DNA of 64,000 bases from UBA7803 sp041395905 (GTDB taxonomy: Bacteria; Pseudomonadota; Gammaproteobacteria; Pseudomonadales; Azotimanducaceae), in NCBI GenBank assembly GCA_041395905.1, contig JAWKZP010000005.1, positions 124,001 through 188,000 on the forward strand, written 5' to 3'. The notes under the pieces are model-generated. The model saw only the letters and a program-made list of their open reading frames with translations. It had not been told where the DNA came from and made no database searches. A program made the translations under genes and the position numbers. The first letter of the stretch is position 1. Every line of letters begins with the position of its first letter. This document shows, one piece after another, positions 8,401 to 14,838 of this stretch.

Positions 8401-10165
8401 TCTGCTCGACGACATCTATTCGGTGAACTCTCTGGGCGGCACGCCGCTGCGCCGCGCCCTGGAGCGCGCAGGCGACATCTTCGCCTGCGAGGCGGGTGGT
8501 TACTGTCCTGCGCTGCCTGCGCCGGAAGGGTTCTGCCAGCAGAACTTCGCGCTGCTGTTCTCCGATGGCTACTGGAACGGCGGCGATCCGGGGGTGGGCA
8601 ACGAGGACAGCGACGGCCCCGGACCCTTCGACGGCGGGCGCTATGCCGATACGCGCAGCAGAACGCTCGCAGACGTGGCAATGCATTACTACGAAACCGA
8701 CCTGCAGCCGACGTACGACGATCTGGTGCCGGTCACGCGGCGTGACGATCAGGCGGTACCGTCGGGGACGTTCCCGGCCAGCGGTGCGGTGATGCATCAG
8801 AACATGAAGACCTACACCATATCCTTCGGTGCCATGGGTACCGTCGATCCATCCAGCGTTCCTTCGAACCCCGTCACGCCATTTGCGTGGCCGAACCCGA
8901 CGAGCGGCTCTCCAGAGAAGATCGACGACATGCTGCACGCAGCGGTAAATGGCCGGGGGCGCTTCCTGAATGCCACCGATCCGCAGGATCTGCAACGCGC
9001 GATGGAGACGGCATTCCAGGAGTTCACGCAGGAGGCCTCGTCGGTATCCGCCGCGGCGTTCAACTCCACGTCGCTGCGTGAGGGCACTCTGCTTTACCGC
9101 GGTTTCTACGACCTGCGTGACAGCTCCGGAGAGCTCACCGCAACCGAGGTGTTCCCCGACGGCACCATCGCTTCGGCGCCCACCTGGCGCGCATCGGAGA
9201 TGCTCGATGCTGCCAACAAGCTGCCGGGGAATCGCGTGCTGGTGACCTTCGACCCCCTGACGCGCACCGGCCTGCCGTTCCGCTACCCGAGCCTCGCGCC
9301 GCAGCAGCAGGCGTCCATGGTCCCCGAGCAGGTGAATTTCATCCGCGGTGTGCGCACGGACGAGCTGCCCGCGGGCTCGCTGCGTGAGCGCGCGACAACT
9401 GGCGGAATTCTCGGTGACATCGTCAATTCGAGCCCGGTGTTCGTCGGCGAGCCGCGTTCGATCAATCGCGATCAGGCGCCGTATCCGACGTCGGACCTGT
9501 ACTCAGATTTCGCGGCAGCCAAAGCGTCGCGCACGCCCATTGTCTACGTCGGCGCCAACGACGGGATGATGCACGGTTTCGATGCTCTGACGGGCGAGGA
9601 GCTGTTCGGGTACGTTCCGAACATGATCCTCGATGGTTCCGCGTACTATCGAAACCCGTTGAGCGAGTTCACGGATCCGTTCTATCAGCACAACTACTAC
9701 GTCGACCTGACGCCGCGCCTGAACGATGCGTACATGCGGCCTCGCGTCGGCGCTGCCAGCAAGTCGTGGAACTCGGTTCTGGTGGGTGGTCTCGGCGCCG
9801 GCGGCAAGGGCTTCTTTGCCTTGAATGTCACCGACCCCGACAGCGACTTCAGCACGGAGGCCAACGCTGCTGGCGTGCCGCTGTGGGAGTTCACAGAGGC
9901 GGACGACACCTATCCGGTGGACTCGTCCGGCAACCCGCTCGGCGGCGCGGTAGGTGCGATCACCGATCCCTACGGCCGACCGGTGAAGGATCTCGGCTAC
10001 GCGATGACGCTGCCGACGGTAGCGATGAGCAATGCCGAGGACGCGACCGGAGAAAAAGGAGTGGATCGCGCTGTTCGGCAACGGGCCCAACTCGACTGCG
10101 GGCATTGCCAAGCTGTTCGTGCTGTTCATGGATCGTGGTCTCGACGGTTGGGGCGATGCGGGTGA
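2450..10165 (+). CDS. pilY1: PilY1, giant cadherin-repeat form, N-terminal frame (ends at a frameshift)
   Basis: The start at 2450 follows AGGAGG at 2439-2444 and gives a signal peptide (LWVGLIALLGSAVAAA). Order: a cadherin-like segment, eleven ~110-residue repeats (about residues 226-1439), two more cadherin/VCBS-like modules, a Pro-rich linker (APPPPAPPPAGE), a VWA-like domain from about residue 1690 with a MIDAS motif (MDDSGSMDW), and the first strands of the PilY1 beta-propeller (VGANDGMMHGFDALTGEE, about residue 2360). PilY1 is the calcium-dependent tip adhesin and mechanosensor of type IV pili, usually 1000-1500 residues; this one would exceed 2900. The frame loses similarity at about 10053 and runs into a stop at 10165; the true C-terminus continues in another frame to 11237. 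Confidence 0.88.
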   Translation: MKYGKNSRIIGRSARLWVGLIALLGSAVAAALPIATPLGSSFNLNYNEEFSLNIDLNSLFDDADPTHDLNLTFTDVSVPGGSVVSVSIDGAGVAHFTGNPDAFGAQTVTVQADDGAGNTAQIDFIFNISNINDPPIGVDDTYSVDEDGALSVPAPGVLANDTDVDGPSQTASLLSDVSNGTLTLNGDGSFNYTPDPDFNGSDSFTYQISDGSLTDTAIATITVNAVNDTPTFTPGGNVLVLEDSGAYGAAWASGMSAGPADESGQTLTFNVGNDNNALFSVQPSLDGAGNLSFTPAADANGIANVTATLTDNGGGADTSAPVNFTITVTGVNDAPSYTGGGDVTVDEDSGAQTLSAWATAISSGPADESGQNLTFFVAALNPALFSVQPAIDATTGDLTFTPAANASGNSTVNVELTDNGGVANGGQTSSGVSSFTLTVNPVNDAPSFSSGGDVMVLEDSGAYGASWATALSAGPADEAAQTLSFAVTNNNNGLFAVQPAVDATGNLTFTPAADVSGTALVDVVLQDNGGTANGGVDASAVVQFNIDVTSVNDAPSFTAGADESVLEDSGAHSVAGWATALSAGPADESTQTLSFNVSNDNNGLFAVQPNVDPLTGTLSYTLNADAVGSASVSVSLSDDGGTLNGGVDTSAVQVFTIDVTGVNDVPMFSAGADQTVLEDSGAQTVPGWATGISPGPADENTQLLTFTLTPADGALFSVAPAVDAASGDLTYTPAPGAFGATTVDVVLADNGGTANGGVDTSAAQTFTINIDSVNDAPSFTPGPDQAVDEDAGPQVVAGWATAISAGPANESAQVLTFSVSAATPGLFSVQPQIDASTGDLTYTPAANAVGSTSVSVELTDDGGVLNGGSNSSGTISFNISIGGVNDAPSFVAGSDQTVLEDSGAQTVVGWASAISAGPADEAAQLLTFTLTPLDGTLFSVAPAVDAATGDLTYTPAPDAYGTTAIDVVLSDNGGTAAGGVDTSAVQTFTITVNPVNDAPSFVAGADQNVPEDSGMQMVPGWATAISAGPANESAQTVGFTVTNDNNALFAAQPAVDAATGDLSFSPAPNAVGSALVSVSIFDNGGTANGGTDGSAVQTFTITVDPVNDAPSFATGPDLTVLEDSGPQSFAGWASGITAGPADETAQSLAFAASNDNNALFSVQPSVDAATGTVSFTSAPDAYGSATVTLTLTDNGGTAGGGSDTSAPQTFTITVDPVNDAPDFVAGPDQTVLEDSGLTLVPGWASALDKGQANESAQTLTFVVTSDNPSLFGTAPAVDGVSGDLSFAPAANAVGSAIVSVTLTDDGGTANGGSSASAVQTFTITVDPVNDAPSFSVGPNIVAAEDAGPMTYVGWATGMSAGPADEAAQVLTFNIVGNDNPSLFSTPPALDASTGTLTFQSAPDANGVATITVNLSDDGGTLNGGVDTSANQTFVITVNGVNDLPVAADDSGTMAEDGPPLVINVLANDYLAEGPTVVTSAGAGGYSEGPPTTVLNQVGDPISTPNGQVTIVGGGTQIQYEPKADFYGSDFFTYTITDSNGDTSVGTVNITVTPVNDPPIGVQERTFTIVENSELIVDAGSGALVGAYDVDGALLDAFGNPVGSAITAQIDLFPVVGLLSFDGSTGEFTYTPPVNYTGVVEFSYRLSDGTALSVGDAYRMRVVVLAAPPPPAPPPAGEVAVTFNLSQVPLEQSSSVPPNVLVVMDDSGSMDWNMIVSGTDENGGFVIDNSDIATRSRRSTSYVYMFDLPNNAFSSGSSNGRILPTPEALEADADTDGNEYGVWRGWNSQHNRLYYNPQVEYTPWIGQDAVNADFDNAVPTAIRLDPVDPTSTFDITVPYSYTATSVPNWRTNGGNGNVSVNNAYIPRYYATTATAPLAWDDPHTLVEIRAGSGPLPGDMFPGGPGRDDCAVGDDDPLTCTFDQELQNFANWFQYYRSREYVAKNGLGKVVSQLQDIRVGYETINRSTSEEVRDMNDLYVEGNKKLLLDDIYSVNSLGGTPLRRALERAGDIFACEAGGYCPALPAPEGFCQQNFALLFSDGYWNGGDPGVGNEDSDGPGPFDGGRYADTRSRTLADVAMHYYETDLQPTYDDLVPVTRRDDQAVPSGTFPASGAVMHQNMKTYTISFGAMGTVDPSSVPSNPVTPFAWPNPTSGSPEKIDDMLHAAVNGRGRFLNATDPQDLQRAMETAFQEFTQEASSVSAAAFNSTSLREGTLLYRGFYDLRDSSGELTATEVFPDGTIASAPTWRASEMLDAANKLPGNRVLVTFDPLTRTGLPFRYPSLAPQQQASMVPEQVNFIRGVRTDELPAGSLRERATTGGILGDIVNSSPVFVGEPRSINRDQAPYPTSDLYSDFAAAKASRTPIVYVGANDGMMHGFDALTGEELFGYVPNMILDGSAYYRNPLSEFTDPFYQHNYYVDLTPRLNDAYMRPRVGAASKSWNSVLVGGLGAGGKGFFALNVTDPDSDFSTEANAAGVPLWEFTEADDTYPVDSSGNPLGGAVGAITDPYGRPVKDLGYAMTLPTVAMSNAEDATGEKGVDRAVRQRAQLDCGHCQAVRAVHGSWSRRLGRCG
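3125..6766 (+). repeat. Eleven tandem ~330-bp coding repeats (cadherin-like modules) in pilY1
   Basis: Eleven consecutive units of about 110 residues each open with VND.P.F, then a 'VLEDSGAQ..GWA..ISAGPADE..Q.L.F' block, 'ALFSVQPAVDA.TG.L.FTPA', and close with 'DNGGTANGGVDTSA.QTFTITV'. They resemble the tandem cadherin-like or VCBS repeats of large RTX-type adhesins, which bind calcium at inter-domain linkers. The units are diverged at the DNA level but share long stretches, so the array is a likely site of recombination and of assembly collapse. Confidence 0.9.
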
Positions 10166-11237
10166 CTTCTACAAGATCGACACCGGCCGCGGCGTGCCCA
10201 TAGCGCCGGCGCAGCTTGCCGGGTATCCGAACGGACTCGGCGGCGCAACTGCGGTGGACATCGATCTGAATGGCACGGTGGACTGGGTGTATGCCGGTGA
10301 CCGTCTCGGCAATCTGTACCGATTCGACCTCTCGGACGCCGACCCGGACAACTGGAATGCAACGCTGCTGTTCACCGCGAGCTACGACGACGGCACGACC
10401 GACGTCGTGCAGCCCATTACCAGCCGGCCGCTGGTGATCAAGCATCCGACGGAGCAGGGCTTCCTGGTGCTTTTCGGCACCGGCAGCCAGATTACCCGCG
10501 ACGACGCCGAGAGCACCGAGATCCAGTCGATCTACGCGATCTGGGATCGCGGTGAATCCTCGCCGGCAACCGCATTGGCCGACAGCAAATCGCTGCGGCT
10601 GGTGGAGCAGACGATCACCAACGTCGTGGACGATTCGGTGAGCCCGGCTCAGACGCGGCGCATCATCACCAAGCTGCCCGTCAACTACGAGCCCGACGTC
10701 TCCGGCGTGCCCGGTACCTATGGGTGGTACCTGGATCTGGACATGGAGCGTGCTGCGGATACTCTGTCAGGGGCGGCGAATCCGGATTCGTCCGGGCTGG
10801 CGCCGCCTGATCCTCAGTATCCTGGCGAGAAGGCGGTCAGAAACTTCCTGTTCCGTGACGGTGCGGTGATCACCACGACCATCCTGCCGACGCTGGACGA
10901 GTTCTCCTGCTTCGGCGCGCGGCCGGGCTCGATCCTCGTATTCGATGCGGTTTCGGGCGGCGATCCCGGGCGCCCGGTGGTGGACTTCAACACCGACGGA
11001 GTGGTCGATTCTGGAGACCTGGTGGACGTGGCCGGCGAAGCGTTTGCCGGTGGCCTGCTGTTCAACCAGACCGATCTGGACGGCGCCCTGGTGGACCTGT
11101 CCACTCTGGGCGGCGAAGGCGATACCGACTTCCTGTTCGTGAGCGGCGGTCGCGAGACCGTTTCCTTCCGCATCGAAGACCTGAACCTCGGCCGCACAGG
11201 CCGCCTGTCGTGGCGCGAGCTGGAGCAGAACAATTGA
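10032..11237 (+). CDS. pilY1: PilY1 C-terminal part, in the frame after the frameshift
   Basis: Meaningful sequence starts at about 10056 (KEWIALFGNGPNS) and runs to TGA at 11237, completing the PilY1 C-terminal propeller. It includes the EF-hand-like calcium loop DIDLNGTVD followed by WVYAGDRLGNLYRFDL, the position of the calcium site that controls pilus extension and retraction in Pseudomonas PilY1. A second DFNTDGVVD loop lies near the end. Removing one A from the run at 10053-10057 joins this frame directly to the upstream one (ATGE-KEWIALFG). It has no credible start of its own, so it is not an independent gene. Whether the break is biological or a sequencing error cannot be decided here. 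Confidence 0.85.
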   Translation: MPRTRPEKKEWIALFGNGPNSTAGIAKLFVLFMDRGLDGWGDAGDFYKIDTGRGVPIAPAQLAGYPNGLGGATAVDIDLNGTVDWVYAGDRLGNLYRFDLSDADPDNWNATLLFTASYDDGTTDVVQPITSRPLVIKHPTEQGFLVLFGTGSQITRDDAESTEIQSIYAIWDRGESSPATALADSKSLRLVEQTITNVVDDSVSPAQTRRIITKLPVNYEPDVSGVPGTYGWYLDLDMERAADTLSGAANPDSSGLAPPDPQYPGEKAVRNFLFRDGAVITTTILPTLDEFSCFGARPGSILVFDAVSGGDPGRPVVDFNTDGVVDSGDLVDVAGEAFAGGLLFNQTDLDGALVDLSTLGGEGDTDFLFVSGGRETVSFRIEDLNLGRTGRLSWRELEQNN

Positions 11238-11248
11238 GGAGGAGTGCC

Positions 11249-11578
11249 GTGTTGATACGCAATCTGTTTCTGGCGGCCGTTCTCGGCGTGCTGGTCGCGG
11301 GCGCAGCCAGCGCCCAGGACAGCTCCGAGTTCCCGCTGAAGACCGGCGCGGGGATCGTGCAGAGTCTGGATTACAACGGCTCGAGCATGATCGTCAGCGG
11401 TTACAGCTATGATGTTGCGCTCGACGCCAAGGTGGAAATCGGCGGGACCTTCGGAGCTTTCACGATGCTGAAGCCCGGAATGAAGGTCCGTATCGATTAC
11501 CTGGTGAAGTCTGCGTCGTCCAGAGAAATCGTTCTGATAGAGGAGATCCCTTCGGGGTACCGCATACCCGAGGTCTGA
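11249..11578 (+). CDS. Small exported protein after pilY1 (PilY2 position)
   Basis: A 109-residue protein that starts at GTG 11249, set by AGGAGGAG at 11237-11244. Residues 1-22 form a signal peptide ending ASA-Q. The mature part is beta-rich: 'GAGIVQSLDYNGSSMIVSGYSY', then a strand pair, 'MLKPGMKVRIDYLV' and a basic/acidic tail. This looks like a small beta-barrel or OB-like fold, but I recognise no family. It begins 11 bases after the pilY1 stop, where Pseudomonas has pilY2, a small protein implicated in fimbrial biogenesis. A shared role is inference from position only. A strong hairpin follows at 11595. Confidence 0.6.
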   Translation: MLIRNLFLAAVLGVLVAGAASAQDSSEFPLKTGAGIVQSLDYNGSSMIVSGYSYDVALDAKVEIGGTFGAFTMLKPGMKVRIDYLVKSASSREIVLIEEIPSGYRIPEV

Positions 11579-11594
11579 TGCTGCTCCCCGCCGA

Positions 11595-11627
11595 GGGACG
11601 TGGCGCACGAAACGTGCGCTGCGTCCC
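11595..11627 (+). terminator. Strong hairpin after the pil operon
   Basis: GGGACGTGGCGCACG and CGTGCGCTGCGTCCC pair over 15 positions (two of them G-U) around an AAA loop, 17 bases after the last pil-operon stop. Only a weak T-run follows (GGTTCTTCC), so it may be a poor intrinsic terminator, an RNA-stabilising 3' structure, or an attenuator ahead of the HD-GYP gene at 11692. Confidence 0.55.
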
Positions 11628-11691
11628 GGTTCTTCCAGCAGCGCCACCTTACCCTTGACGTTCCCGGGCCTCCCGTCGAGCGTGGAAAGGA

Positions 11692-12930
11692 ATGCTGCGC
11701 GAAGTCGCCGTCACCGATCTTGCACCCGGCATGTACATTGCCGAGCTGGACCGTCCATGGCTCGAAACTCCGTTTCCTCTGCAGGGCTTCTACATCCGCA
11801 CGGATGACGATCGGAACAGCGTTGCCCGGTTCTGCGAGTTCGTCATGGTTGATCCGCGCCGCTACGACGCGGGCCTCGCCAACGCGTCGTCATGCCGTCT
11901 GGACAGCGCCATGGGCGGGACGGCAAAGCGAGGCGCACGCCGTCATGCCCGCGCTGGCTTCGGGCGGGCGCACAGCACCGCGTACGAAGACATCAGGTCG
12001 TTCGAAATCGAGCTGCCGGAGGCGCGCGAGGCGTTGAATGAGTCCTTCGAACGCTTCGAAACCGCCTGGCAGGCATTGCTTGGACATTCCAGCCTCAAAG
12101 CCAACGAGCTGCGCGACGCGGTCAAGCCGCTGGTGCAGAGCGTCCTGCGCAACAAGGACGCTCTGATAGCGCTGCTGCGCGTGCAACGCGTCGACCAGCA
12201 CACGCATCAGCACTGTCTTGCCATGGCGGTATGGGCGGCGCTCCTCGGCAGGCAGATGGGGTTCCCGGCGGGGCAGATCGAGACGCTGGCATACGGCTGT
12301 TCGCTGTGCGATGTGGGCAAAGCGCGCCTGCCGTCCGCAGTGCTGCACAAGGAGGCAGCGCTCACCGACGAAGAGTTCGCGCTAGTGCGTGCGCATGTCG
12401 AGCACTCGCTGCAGCTGCTCGAGGAAGCACAGGTGCATGACCGGCCAGTCCTCGAGATCGTACGATGGCACCACGAGCGCATGGACGGCTCCGGCTACCC
12501 GGATCGCCTGCAGCGGGACCAGATTCCCGTGTTTGCACGGATCGCCGGAATCGTCGATTCCTACGACGCGATGATCAGCCCGCGGATCCACGTCGAGGCG
12601 CGGTCGTCCTACCAGGCGCTGGTGGAACTGCAGGACAGGTCGCCGCAGCTGTACAACACCGAGCTCGTGGATCAGTTTGCCCAGGCCATCGGCCTTTTTC
12701 CCAATGGCTGCCTGGTGGAGCTGTCGAGCGGCGAGGTCGGCATCGTCTGCGCCCAGAATACCGGGCGGCGCCTTCGACCGAAGGTGATGCTGGTGATGCA
12801 CGCCGACAAGCGGCGCAGGACGGAGTTCGACATCATCGATCTGACGCGTTACGGCGAGCACGACCTGAGCATCGCGCGCGAGCTGCGCACCGGCGAGCAT
12901 GGCATCGACGCCAAGGAATTCTTTCTGTGA
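11692..12930 (+). CDS. HD-GYP domain protein (c-di-GMP phosphodiesterase family) with altered HD motif
   Basis: A 412-residue cytoplasmic protein. Residues ~1-60 match the DUF3391 N-terminal region common in HD-GYP proteins (LAPGMYIAELDRPWLETPFPLQGF). The HD-GYP domain spans about 165-340: 'DQHTHQHCLAMAVWAALLG', 'CDVGKARLP', 'HVEHSLQLL' and the GYP loop HHERMDGSGYP. Active members degrade c-di-GMP with a di- or tri-metal centre; here the His of the HD pair is Cys (CDVGK instead of HDVGK), so metal binding and activity may be reduced or lost. GGAAAGG lies just before the ATG. It lies after the pil operon and overlaps the next c-di-GMP gene, suggesting control of pilus function. Confidence 0.88.
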   Translation: MLREVAVTDLAPGMYIAELDRPWLETPFPLQGFYIRTDDDRNSVARFCEFVMVDPRRYDAGLANASSCRLDSAMGGTAKRGARRHARAGFGRAHSTAYEDIRSFEIELPEAREALNESFERFETAWQALLGHSSLKANELRDAVKPLVQSVLRNKDALIALLRVQRVDQHTHQHCLAMAVWAALLGRQMGFPAGQIETLAYGCSLCDVGKARLPSAVLHKEAALTDEEFALVRAHVEHSLQLLEEAQVHDRPVLEIVRWHHERMDGSGYPDRLQRDQIPVFARIAGIVDSYDAMISPRIHVEARSSYQALVELQDRSPQLYNTELVDQFAQAIGLFPNGCLVELSSGEVGIVCAQNTGRRLRPKVMLVMHADKRRRTEFDIIDLTRYGEHDLSIARELRTGEHGIDAKEFFL

Positions 12931-14168
12931 CCATGGGACGCCCCATACTCATCGTCGATAACGACGCCGGACGGGGAACGCTACCTGCCGGGGTCCGGGC
13001 GGTCTGCGTGGTCTCGCTGGAAGGCGTGGGTCGGATCACGAGCATGTACGGCAGCGAAGCCGCGGGCCTCGCGCATCGGGAGTTCGTCGAACGGCTTCGC
13101 GTGATGCTGCGCGATGGCGACCAGCTGGCGCAGATCAACGAATCCAAGCACTGCCTGGTGTTCAACGGGCTGCTGAACGCCAACCACGCGCGACTTGCCG
13201 GGCAGAAACTGGAGCGGCTGTTCGCCGAGCCGGCAACCACGGCGGAGTATGCCTTTCCTCTGGTGATACGAGCCGGCATCGCCTGTGGTGATCGCGACGA
13301 GGCCGATGCGGAGGAGCTGTTCCGGGGCGCAGAAGCAGCCCGAGAACAGGCCCTGGTCAAGGGTTCGGCGTATGAGCTGGCCGACGAGCTGGACATCGAC
13401 GCCCTGCGCCGCCGCTGGACGCTCAACGAGCGGGTTCACGAAGGGCTGGAGAAGGATGAGCTCAAGCTCTACTACCAGCCCCAGGTGCGGGCGGACGACT
13501 TCAGCCTCTGCGGCGGCGAAGGCATGATCCGCTGGGAGCTGGAGGAGGGCGTGCTGATGCCGGGCCAGTTTCTGCCCGATATCGACGCCGAGCGCATGCA
13601 CGCGATCTCCCGGCACGTCATCCGGCAGGCGATTCGTGACCTGGCCGCGAACGGCAGGCTGCCGGCTTTGTCGATCAATCTCGAGCCGTACATGCTGCAG
13701 GATCGCTCGCTGCTCACCCTCATTGCCGATGAGCTTGCATTGTGGAACGTGGCCCCCGAGCGCTTGACCCTGGAGATCACCGAGAACGGCATGGTGGGCA
13801 GCCTCGACAACCTGCCGGATGAATACCATCTGCTGCGCGGGCGTGGCGTTCGAGTGGCCCTCGACGACTTCGGAACCGGCTATTCGTCGCTGTCGCAGTT
13901 CAAGTCGCTGCCTGTGGACGAGCTGAAGGTGGACCGCAGCTTCATTGCTCAGCTGCGCACGGACGTCTCCAATCGCTATCTCACCCGGTTGATGGTCGAC
14001 CTGGGCCATTTCTTCGACATGAGCGTGGTGGCCGAAGGCGTCGAGACCGAGGACGTGGCCAGGGCGCTGCGCGAGATCGACTGCGACGTGCTGCAGGGAT
14101 TCTTCTTCAGCCCGGCGCTGCCCGTGGATGAGTTCCTGGCCTGGACCCCGCCACGCCTGACTCACTGA
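12927..14168 (+). CDS. EAL-domain c-di-GMP phosphodiesterase-family protein with degenerate GGDEF region
   Basis: About 413 residues. GTG 12927 overlaps the previous stop (GTGA) and has AAGGAA nearby; ATG 12933 is the alternative start. Residues ~20-150 look like a worn GGDEF domain with no GG[DE]EF motif (INESKHCLVFNG stands there). The EAL domain covers ~165-410: YYQPQVR, EGMIRW in place of EALLRW, SINLEPYML, LTLEITENG, LDDFGTGYSSLSQFKSLP, KVDRSF and VVAEGVET. The metal-binding Glu, Asn and Asp residues and the late Glu and Gln appear kept, so hydrolysis of c-di-GMP to pGpG is possible. The substituted EAL motif and coupling to the altered HD-GYP gene are notable. Its end overlaps the convergent fimT by 7 bases. 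Confidence 0.88.
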   Translation: MTMGRPILIVDNDAGRGTLPAGVRAVCVVSLEGVGRITSMYGSEAAGLAHREFVERLRVMLRDGDQLAQINESKHCLVFNGLLNANHARLAGQKLERLFAEPATTAEYAFPLVIRAGIACGDRDEADAEELFRGAEAAREQALVKGSAYELADELDIDALRRRWTLNERVHEGLEKDELKLYYQPQVRADDFSLCGGEGMIRWELEEGVLMPGQFLPDIDAERMHAISRHVIRQAIRDLAANGRLPALSINLEPYMLQDRSLLTLIADELALWNVAPERLTLEITENGMVGSLDNLPDEYHLLRGRGVRVALDDFGTGYSSLSQFKSLPVDELKVDRSFIAQLRTDVSNRYLTRLMVDLGHFFDMSVVAEGVETEDVARALREIDCDVLQGFFFSPALPVDEFLAWTPPRLTH

Positions 14169-14731
14169 GTAGGGCAGCGCGGCACGGCGCCGCCGGCATC
14201 TTCCACGACGCCGTCACCGTTGCGGTCGCGACCGAGACGCACCCGCCCCTGGGCGTTGATGATCACGACCCGCCGCAGGCTCGGGTCGTCCTGGTCGGGG
14301 CAGTACACGAAGCTGCCGTTCTGCCAGCGCGTAAATCCCTGGGGCCGAAACTGGAGGTAGCTGCGACTGCGGAATGCACGCCAGTAGATGCGCCCGCTGT
14401 CGGTCAGGGGTGCCAGCTCACTGACGACCAGCTCGCCGCCGTCCCGCTGGCCGTTGCGGTTGCCGTCGTGGAACAGCATGGCACCCTGGTGCCACTGATC
14501 TCGACCCAGACAGCGCCCGGCCGCGGCGGGGCACAGGGTGACCGTCTGATTGGCCAGCACCGCGGCGGTGCGCGCCGCGTGCACCGCCGCGACGATTGCG
14601 TTGACTGCCGCCGTGGATCGCTGCCGCAGCGGCAGCGCCTCGAACGCAGGCAGCGCGACCCCGAGCAGCAGCGCAGCCACCGTGGCGACGACGAGCAGTT
14701 CAATCAGGCTGATACCCCGCTGCATGGACAC
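14162..14731 (-). CDS. fimT: Prepilin-like GspH/FimT family protein
   Basis: A 189-residue pseudopilin. A very short leader (MSMQRG; GTG at 14731, or ATG at 14725 giving MQRG) is followed by ISLIELLVVATVAALLLGVALP, a type III signal with Glu +5. 'STAAVNAIVAAVHAARTAAVLANQTVTLCP' is typical of the GspH/FimT helix and first strand. The Cys-containing C-terminal region carries two 'D.NRNGQRDGGE' / 'DRNGDGVVEDAGG' loops that could bind calcium. It is downstream of pilR on the same strand; in Pseudomonas fimT lies between pilR and fimU. Confidence 0.85.
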   Translation of the reverse strand: MSMQRGISLIELLVVATVAALLLGVALPAFEALPLRQRSTAAVNAIVAAVHAARTAAVLANQTVTLCPAAAGRCLGRDQWHQGAMLFHDGNRNGQRDGGELVVSELAPLTDSGRIYWRAFRSRSYLQFRPQGFTRWQNGSFVYCPDQDDPSLRRVVIINAQGRVRLGRDRNGDGVVEDAGGAVPRCPTQ

Positions 14732-14838
14732 AGCCTGGCGGCGCGCCAGGTTGCGCGGCAGCCGATGACGGCGTCGGTGCCTGTGAGCGCATGCCGCTGC
14801 GGATGGAGCGACACCGACTCGAACAGCGCCAGTCCGTG

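Noticed and set aside
4064..8995. 1643-codon open frame antisense to pilY1
   Set aside because: It is the mirror of a repetitive GC-rich coding array; the translation is Arg/Gly/Val/His-rich with no domain, and the sense strand carries clear repeats and motifs.
10053..10057. Programmed -1 ribosomal frameshift in pilY1
   Set aside because: The downstream frame is +1 (or -2) relative to the first, and no slippery heptamer or downstream pseudoknot is apparent.
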